Source of the DNA: Chitinophagales bacterium
Lineage (GTDB): Bacteria; Bacteroidota; Bacteroidia; Chitinophagales; Saprospiraceae
Direction of reading: 5' to 3'
NCBI GenBank assembly: GCA_013297745.1
Contig: JAAFIM010000009.1
Coordinates: 1-64,000 of the forward strand
DNA: 64,000 nucleotides
The notes beneath the pieces are model-generated. The model made no database searches. It worked only from the letters and a program-made list of their open reading frames with translations, and was not told the origin of the DNA. Position 1 is the first letter of the stretch, and the number at the start of each line of letters is the position of its first letter. The translations under genes were made by a program, and so were the position numbers. Below are positions 59,484 through 64,000 of the stretch, piece by piece.

Positions 59484-60005
59484 ATGCAAAAAATAATCTA
59501 CGCTGCTATCGCTATTTGTTGCCTAACGGCTTGCAAAAACAACACAAGCAACCAAGTTCCGCCCGCACCGACAAAAGAAAAAAAGACAGTTACTAAAATG
59601 TCTGCTGCCGAAGTAAGCCAAAAATTTGGTATTGACGGCGTGCTTCAACTCACTTATAGCGGCTATTATGAAGCCATTACAGATAGTCTAAATAAAGAAA
59701 TTTTGGTGGGTACTTTTGCGCTCAAAAGTGATGAACAACAGTTAAAACCTGAAGATGCGGAATTATTTACCGTAGCCGAATACAAAGGTAGTTACAATAA
59801 TGGGCAAAAAGATGGCGTTTTTTCTATGCGAAGAGATTTTTATGAAGCAAGCGATACTGCAAGTCTTAATTTTAGCAATGGAAAATGTATAGATGGCTTT
59901 TATAAAACTACAGAAGCGGGTTTTTGTACATTTTTTAGAGGCAAATTGAAAAATGGTACTTTTGAAGAGGCTATTAGTAACGCCCAAGAAATAGAATGTC
60001 AATAA
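59484..60005 (+). CDS. Hypothetical lipoprotein, paralogue 1
   Basis: 173 residues from ATG 59484. Lipobox signal IIYAAIAICCLTAC followed by KNN, then EKKTVTKMSAAEVSQKFGIDGVLQLTYSGYYEAITD and a FRGKLKNGTFEEAIS C-terminal region. The next gene (60054-60587) shares the same architecture and even a similar 30-bp upstream segment (ATCCTTTTAGC-ATGCAAAAAATAAT), so they are recent tandem duplicates. Function unknown; repeated SGYYEA/YNNGQKDGVFSM units suggest short beta repeats like MORN. Confidence 0.75.
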   Translation: MQKIIYAAIAICCLTACKNNTSNQVPPAPTKEKKTVTKMSAAEVSQKFGIDGVLQLTYSGYYEAITDSLNKEILVGTFALKSDEQQLKPEDAELFTVAEYKGSYNNGQKDGVFSMRRDFYEASDTASLNFSNGKCIDGFYKTTEAGFCTFFRGKLKNGTFEEAISNAQEIECQ

Positions 60006-60053
60006 TTTTGTTTTTTCAAAATTTTTTTTTATAATCCAAAAATCCTTTTAGCC

Positions 60054-60587
60054 ATGCAAAAAATAATTTATGCAGCTTTGGTGTTTTGTTGTTTAACCGC
60101 TTGCAAAAACAACACCACTACACCCACACCAGCCAACGTGCCTGCGCCTGTGAAAGAGAAAAAAACAATTACCAAAATGCCAAGTGCCGAAGTGAGCAAA
60201 AAATTTGGTATTGATGCAGAACCCGATTTAACTTATAGCGGCTATTATGAAGCTGTTGTTAGCCAAAATCAAGAAACTTTGAGCGGTAAGTTTGAAATCG
60301 AAAGTACAGAAAAAATGGAAGATTTTGACCAAGAGAAAATTTGGGATTTCGTAAGTGCCAAATACACAGGCAGTTATGACAATGGCAGCAAAGAAGGTAT
60401 TTTTACTATGGAATCAGGTCCAAATACAGCCACGATTACTTTTAGCAAAGGTCAATGTACAGAAAGCACTTACGAGGGCGCGGAAGAAGGGCAGTGTTAT
60501 GGCTTCAAAGGAAAATTACCAAATTGCACTTTTGGCGAAATTTCCAAACACACCAAAGAAGTAGATTGCGAAACAATTAAATTTTAA
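60054..60587 (+). CDS. Hypothetical lipoprotein, paralogue 2
   Basis: 177 residues. Same design as the previous gene: signal IIYAALVFCCLTAC, CKNNTTTPTP linker, then EKKTITKMPSAEVSKKFGIDAEPDLTYSGYYEAVV, GSYDNGSKEGIFTME and FKGKLPNCTFGEIS. Divergence is concentrated in the central acidic part. Its 3' end overlaps the convergent membrane-protein gene at 60577 by 11 bp. Confidence 0.75.
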   Translation: MQKIIYAALVFCCLTACKNNTTTPTPANVPAPVKEKKTITKMPSAEVSKKFGIDAEPDLTYSGYYEAVVSQNQETLSGKFEIESTEKMEDFDQEKIWDFVSAKYTGSYDNGSKEGIFTMESGPNTATITFSKGQCTESTYEGAEEGQCYGFKGKLPNCTFGEISKHTKEVDCETIKF

Positions 60588-61200
60588 CTTGTTTGGCTAA
60601 ACCAATTTCTATAAAATCCTTAATTTCTTTTGGATTTAAACAATACACAAGTATAGGTTGTAGGCTATCCAAATACACGGCTAAATGCCCCTCTGCTATT
60701 TGGGTAGCTGAAATATCTTTAATTTTTATAATTTTATCCCTTTGTATCTTTTTGGTTGGCAACTCGCTGATTATCAAATAATCTATGCTCAAATAATATG
60801 CAACTTGTTGATATTGAAGGGCTTTGTAAAGGCGAGAATTTCTTCGAAAATAGAGAACCGCAAGAAAAATAATTGAAAAAGCTACTATTAGTGTTATAAA
60901 AGCATTTTTTTGGTCAAGTCTGTTTTCTGTTAGACTGCTAGAAATCAGTTGTATAATAATACTTATAATCATCACAGTAGAAAGACAGCCAAAGCTCATT
61001 ACAAACTCGGTTATTTCTTTATTTTTTTCGGGATGTTCTTCGGCTTTTTTTATCGCTTCATCGCTCACGTCTTGCATAGCCCACATATATTCAAAGTGGT
61101 TGCTAATAGGTTCGCGATAGTTGTATTTATTATATTTTTTGATAATTCCAGCTAGGCGTTCTTTCAAAAAGTCGCGTGCATTACCGCTTAAATGTTTCAT
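60577..61200 (-). CDS. Hypothetical membrane protein, paralogue 1
   Basis: 207 residues with two membrane helices (near 70-92 and 100-120: MSFGCLSTVMIISIIIQLI and FITLIVAFSIIFLAVLYF). It shares with the next gene the N-terminal pattern FLKERLAGIIKKYNKYNYREPISNHFEYMWAMQD and the C-terminal AYYLSIDYLIISEL, ISATQIAEGHLAVYLDSLQPILVY. The soluble C-terminus is presumably cytoplasmic. Unknown family. Eight bp from its paralogue, so cotranscribed. Confidence 0.65.
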   Translation of the reverse strand: MKHLSGNARDFLKERLAGIIKKYNKYNYREPISNHFEYMWAMQDVSDEAIKKAEEHPEKNKEITEFVMSFGCLSTVMIISIIIQLISSSLTENRLDQKNAFITLIVAFSIIFLAVLYFRRNSRLYKALQYQQVAYYLSIDYLIISELPTKKIQRDKIIKIKDISATQIAEGHLAVYLDSLQPILVYCLNPKEIKDFIEIGLAKQVKI

Positions 61201-61207
61201 ATTTGCT

Positions 61208-61798
61208 TTACTTTTCCAAGTGTTTTTCTATAAAAATTTGCAGATTTTCCAACCCAACACCATACACAAGCAAAGGGTTCAAATTATCCAAATATACAGC
61301 TAAATAATTAGTTTCTATTTTGGTCGCGCTCATATCTGCTATTTTTATAAAATCGGTTTTAATCTCTTTGTTGTTTTGCAACTCACTGATTATCAAGTAA
61401 TCCACACTCAAATAATAAGCAATTTGTTTGTAACGAAAAGGCTTTTTTATCGCATAATTCACCGCCAAATAGATACAATTTATAATCGTAAAAACACCCA
61501 TCGCGACTATAAAAAACATTCTATTTTGTTGGCTTACATCATCTTGAGCGTTCCATTGTTCAAAAATACCCTTTGCCCAAAATGCAGCAGCCACCCAACC
61601 AGCGGATAAGTATTGATTGAATTTTTTTTGCTTATCTTTGGCTTTTTGAGCCGACTGTACAGCTTCTTGAGGCTGGTCTTGCATCAACCACATATAATCA
61701 AAGCGGTTTTTTATCATATCTTCATACTTATATTTTTTGATAATTTCCGCAATATGCTGCTGTAAAAAACTGCTTGCATTTTCGTTTAAATAATTCAT
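61208..61798 (-). CDS. Hypothetical membrane protein, paralogue 2
   Basis: 196 residues, first gene of the leftward pair. N-terminal FLQQHIAEIIKKYKYEDMIKNRFDYMWLMQDQP and C-terminal AYYLSVDYLIISELQNNKE, MSATKIETNYLAVYLDNLNPLLVYGVG parallel the other copy. Two membrane helices around 65-110. Conserved ends with variable middles point to a retained interaction surface (inference). No family recognised. Confidence 0.65.
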   Translation of the reverse strand: MNYLNENASSFLQQHIAEIIKKYKYEDMIKNRFDYMWLMQDQPQEAVQSAQKAKDKQKKFNQYLSAGWVAAAFWAKGIFEQWNAQDDVSQQNRMFFIVAMGVFTIINCIYLAVNYAIKKPFRYKQIAYYLSVDYLIISELQNNKEIKTDFIKIADMSATKIETNYLAVYLDNLNPLLVYGVGLENLQIFIEKHLEK

Positions 61799-61879
61799 AA
61801 TTTAAAAAAATAATTTGGTTAAAAATATACACTTTACAACAACCAATCACTAATAACTAACAACTAATAACTAAAAAAT

Positions 61880-62584
61880 ATGGACACAAACGCCAAAATT
61901 TTATTGGTAGATGACGAAACCAATTTCGCGGAAGTGCTTTCTTCTTATTTGGAAATGAACGATTTTGAGGTAACGCTGGCGCACGACGGCGTCGAAGGTT
62001 TGGAGGCGTTCAAAAAGGGAAAATTTGACCTTTGTATTTTTGATGTGATGATGCCCCGCAAGGATGGATTTAGCTTGGCAGAAGATGTGCGCAAGACTGA
62101 TGCAGAAACGCCCATTGTGTTTTTGACCGCCAAAGTGATGAAAGAGGACATTATACAAGGCTTCAAAGCGGGCGCGGACGATTATATCACCAAACCTTTT
62201 TCGAGCGAAGAATTTTTGTTGCGGATACAAGCCATTCTCAAACGCACGAGCAAATTTTCGGAAAAAAACAAATTGGATTTAAAAGATATTTCCATTGGGA
62301 CTTATTCTTTTAATGTGCCTTTGCGCACGTTGGTGGATAAAGACGGACAAAGCGAAAAATTATCGCCCAAAGAAGCCGAATTGCTGCATTTATTCTGCCA
62401 ACACCGCAACGAAGTACTAAGCCGCAGCCACGCACTCAAAGAAATTTGGGGCGAAGATAACTATTTTACCGCTCGCAGTATGGACGTTTTTATCACCAAA
62501 TTGCGCAAATATCTCAAAAATGACGAAAAAGTAGAAATTGTCAACATTCACGGCAATGGCTTTCAGCTACAAGTACGCGACTAA
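61880..62584 (+). CDS. OmpR-type response regulator, RprY-like
   Basis: 234 residues. Receiver: ILLVDDETNFAEVLSSYL (acidic pair), FDVMMPRKDG with the phosphorylated Asp, and FLTAKVMKEDIIQGFKAGADDYITKPF. C-terminal winged helix: LSPKEAELLHLFCQHRNEVLSRSHALKEIWGEDNYFTARSMDVFITKLRKYLK. Very similar in pattern to RprY of Bacteroides. Its kinase is not adjacent; the RprX-like kinase at 40990-42525 is a candidate partner. Confidence 0.9.
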   Translation: MDTNAKILLVDDETNFAEVLSSYLEMNDFEVTLAHDGVEGLEAFKKGKFDLCIFDVMMPRKDGFSLAEDVRKTDAETPIVFLTAKVMKEDIIQGFKAGADDYITKPFSSEEFLLRIQAILKRTSKFSEKNKLDLKDISIGTYSFNVPLRTLVDKDGQSEKLSPKEAELLHLFCQHRNEVLSRSHALKEIWGEDNYFTARSMDVFITKLRKYLKNDEKVEIVNIHGNGFQLQVRD

Positions 62585-62604
62585 AAACTGATATTTTTTT
62601 ATAT

Positions 62605-62660
62605 TAAGGTTACAAGGGTATGAATTATGCGATTTGCTGATTTATATTTTTGTAACCTTA
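62605..62660. promoter_or_regulatory. Inverted repeat overlapping the Crp/Fnr gene promoter
   Basis: Perfect 11-bp arms TAAGGTTACAA (62605-62615) and TTGTAACCTTA (62650-62660). The right arm overlaps the -7 box TATTTTTG (62645-62652). It could be an operator pair or a hairpin at the end of the regulator upstream; no T-run follows it. Confidence 0.45.
62645..62652 (+). promoter_or_regulatory. -7 promoter box for Crp/Fnr regulator gene
   Basis: TATTTTTG, 65 bp before ATG 62717; overlapped by an inverted repeat arm. Confidence 0.45.
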
Positions 62661-62716
62661 TTTATTAAAATTGAAAATATAGACAATCTATTAAAAATCA
62701 ATTCTATATCTCTAAA

Positions 62717-63298
62717 ATGAATAGCAAAATTATTGATTACGCACAAAAACTCGTTCCGCTTTCCCAACAAGAAGCCGAATTATTCGCATCAGTATTTGTA
62801 GAGACTAAAGTTAAAAAAAGGCAATACGTTGTACAACCAAGTTTTACGGCTAAAAAAAGATATTTTGTGCTGGAGGGCGCATTTCGCGCTTTTGTGGTGG
62901 GCGACGATGGCAACGATTATACCATTTCTTTTGCTATTGAAAATTGGTGGATTACGGATTACAACAGTTATATTTATCAACAGCCTGCCACTATGTTTGT
63001 GATGGCGTTGGAAGATAGCATTGTTTTGCAGCTCGATTTTGAAAAAGAACAGGAATTGAAAAAGGCTAATCATAAATTTGAGACTATTTTTCGCATAATG
63101 GCAGAACGCGGTTTAGCTTTTCAGCAGCGCAGGCTCATTTCTAATCTCACCCAAACGGCAGAAGAGCGTTATGACCTTTTTATAGAAAAATATCCGCAGG
63201 TATTGCAGCGATTGCCGCAGTATGTTTTAGCCTCATTTTTGGGAATGACAACCGAATTTTTATCTAAAATAAGGAACAATAAAGTAAAGCGAAAATAA
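62717..63298 (+). CDS. Crp/Fnr family transcriptional regulator
   Basis: 193 residues. A cyclic-nucleotide-binding-like beta-roll (RQYVVQPSFTAKKRYFVLEGAFRAFVVGDDGNDYTISFAIENWWITD) without obvious cAMP- or iron-sulfur-binding residues, a dimer helix, then a C-terminal helix-turn-helix (LPQYVLASFLGMTTEFLSKIRNN). This short Bacteroidota subgroup often neighbours the gene it regulates. A Crp/Fnr-type palindrome (63300-63313) begins 2 bp after its stop and precedes the AhpD-like gene. Confidence 0.88.
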   Translation: MNSKIIDYAQKLVPLSQQEAELFASVFVETKVKKRQYVVQPSFTAKKRYFVLEGAFRAFVVGDDGNDYTISFAIENWWITDYNSYIYQQPATMFVMALEDSIVLQLDFEKEQELKKANHKFETIFRIMAERGLAFQQRRLISNLTQTAEERYDLFIEKYPQVLQRLPQYVLASFLGMTTEFLSKIRNNKVKRK

Positions 63299-63299
63299 G

Positions 63300-63313
63300 T
63301 TGAACTAGTTCAA
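63300..63313. promoter_or_regulatory. Crp/Fnr-type operator palindrome
   Basis: TTGAACTAGTTCAA is a perfect 14-bp palindrome with TTGA-N6-TCAA half-sites, as recognised by Crp/Fnr-family proteins. Its centre lies about 67 bp upstream of the start site predicted from the -7 box at 63360-63367, a typical class I activator position. The adjacent Crp/Fnr gene encodes the likely ligand. Confidence 0.6.
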
Positions 63314-63359
63314 TGTTTTTTCCTAATCTACTTCATTGGCCAGAAACTGTTGCCCGTCG

Positions 63360-63367
63360 TACCTTTG
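63360..63367 (+). promoter_or_regulatory. -7 promoter box for AhpD-like gene
   Basis: TACCTTTG followed by C. It lies inside the upstream open frame at 63313 and so places the real start downstream at 63412. Confidence 0.6.
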
Positions 63368-63411
63368 CAGCGTCAATAATGACAAAAGAAAATTTTAAAA
63401 CACAAAGTGAT

Positions 63412-63960
63412 ATGAACACAGCAACAGAAGGAACTTTTACAGTCCCCACCAAAGCAGAAGTATCTGCCGCCAATCAAGTGATTTTTGATAATCTCAAAAA
63501 AAATTTAGGTTTTGTCCCCAATCTCTACGCTTATTATGCTAAAAATGAGACTGCTTTGGGCGACTATCTTGCGCTTCAAAATCGCAAAAGCACTTTATCA
63601 GGTAAAGAAAGAGAAGTCGTAAATTTAGTAACCAGCCAAATAAACGGTTGCCGTTATTGCCAGTCCGCGCACACAGTTATTGGCAAAATGTATGGTTTGA
63701 GTGAAGAACAAATTTTAGAAATTCGCAAAGGTTCAGCCTCCTTCAACAGCAAATTGGATGCTCTAGCAAAATTTACAGCATCTGTAGTTGAAAATCGCGG
63801 CAAAGCCACCACCGCAGCCAAAGAAATATTCTTCAACGCTGGCTATACAGAAGCCAATATGATTGATGTCGTGATTATCGTTGGCGATAAAATTATAAGC
63901 AACTATATTCATAACTTGACCAATCTAGAAATTGATTTCCCCATAGCGGATGCTATCTAA
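63412..63960 (+). CDS. Carboxymuconolactone decarboxylase (AhpD-like) family protein
   Basis: 182 residues from ATG 63412 (ATG 63379 is possible but would leave a leader of only about 6 nt). Contains NGCRYCQSAHTVIGK with the CxxC redox pair and His typical of AhpD-type alkylhydroperoxidase proteins, then LDALAKFTASVVENRGKA and FNAGYTEANMIDVVIIVG. Probably acts in peroxide detoxification or thiol redox. Likely activated by the neighbouring Crp/Fnr regulator through the palindrome at 63300-63313. The last 40 bases of the window show nothing. Confidence 0.87.
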   Translation: MNTATEGTFTVPTKAEVSAANQVIFDNLKKNLGFVPNLYAYYAKNETALGDYLALQNRKSTLSGKEREVVNLVTSQINGCRYCQSAHTVIGKMYGLSEEQILEIRKGSASFNSKLDALAKFTASVVENRGKATTAAKEIFFNAGYTEANMIDVVIIVGDKIISNYIHNLTNLEIDFPIADAI

Positions 63961-64000
63961 ACGATTTGTACCCGCCGCAAACAAAAAGGTTACTGAAGTG

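Noticed and set aside
63313-63411. N-terminal extension of the AhpD-like protein
   Set aside because: Contains the TACCTTTG promoter box and no conserved sequence.

Overview
The window looks like an AT-rich chromosome segment of a member of the Bacteroidota (Cytophagia/Saprospiria-like; genus not determinable by eye). The grounds are Bacteroidota-specific families (hemD next to a DUF4271 gene, PorQ, a T9SS type A sorting domain, GLPGLI, DUF4294, DUF4476, DUF5686, a TonB-dependent receptor with a carboxypeptidase-like N-domain, a split transketolase subunit, RprX/RprY-like signalling proteins), the Bacteroidota -7 promoter box TAnnTTTG upstream of many genes, and few clear Shine-Dalgarno sites.

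Layout. 1-3.4 kb: an IS fragment, then a leftward run of a nucleotidyltransferase-like gene, an SDR dehydrogenase, hemD and DUF4271. 3.6-7.9 kb: a TPR protein, an AlbA_2/ATPase protein, a 240-bp MITE and malic enzyme. 7.9-11.5 kb: two tandem secreted DNA/RNA nucleases, a cytochrome oxidase subunit III, two intergenic repeat elements and alkB. 11.5-15.9 kb: a Septu-like defence pair (ptuA ATPase, ptuB HNH) whose ptuB runs in frame into the transketolase C-terminal subunit, then an M48 lipoprotein peptidase. 16-20.5 kb: a leftward operon lutB / DUF6155 / DUF6155 / porQ. 20.5-25.6 kb: tRNA-Asn, an unexplained direct repeat, a PfkB kinase, an acidic protein, a second near-identical MITE and small proteins. 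25.7-31.3 kb: a TPR/PD40 protein, lutC, pheS, ridA and an MbnP/MbnH-like copper-protein/di-haem pair. 31.7-43 kb: a T9SS-secreted YHYH protein, DODA-type dioxygenase, epimerase, GbsR regulator, valS, secreted proteins, enoyl-CoA hydratase and a sensor kinase. 43-52.7 kb: TonB receptor, small envelope proteins, radical SAM/SPASM and DUF5686 proteins. 52.8-55 kb: a three-gene Type II-like restriction-modification locus (methylase, HNH nuclease, HTH protein). 55-64 kb: GLPGLI, an amidohydrolase-like protein, a WecA-like transferase, recX, two tandem paralogue pairs, an RprY-like regulator and a Crp/Fnr regulator followed by an AhpD-like gene.

The most unusual points are: (1) the in-frame ptuB-transketolase fusion, which joins an anti-phage nuclease to a central-carbon enzyme with no stop codon between them; (2) a set of short inverted-repeat-bounded intergenic elements in which different end sequences enclose related interiors, including covarying GC-rich palindromes; (3) two 240-bp MITEs (one visible difference) whose ends match the IS at the left edge; (4) a perfect TTGA-N6-TCAA palindrome between a Crp/Fnr gene and an AhpD-like gene. 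All calls come from reading sequence and translations; no database search was run.
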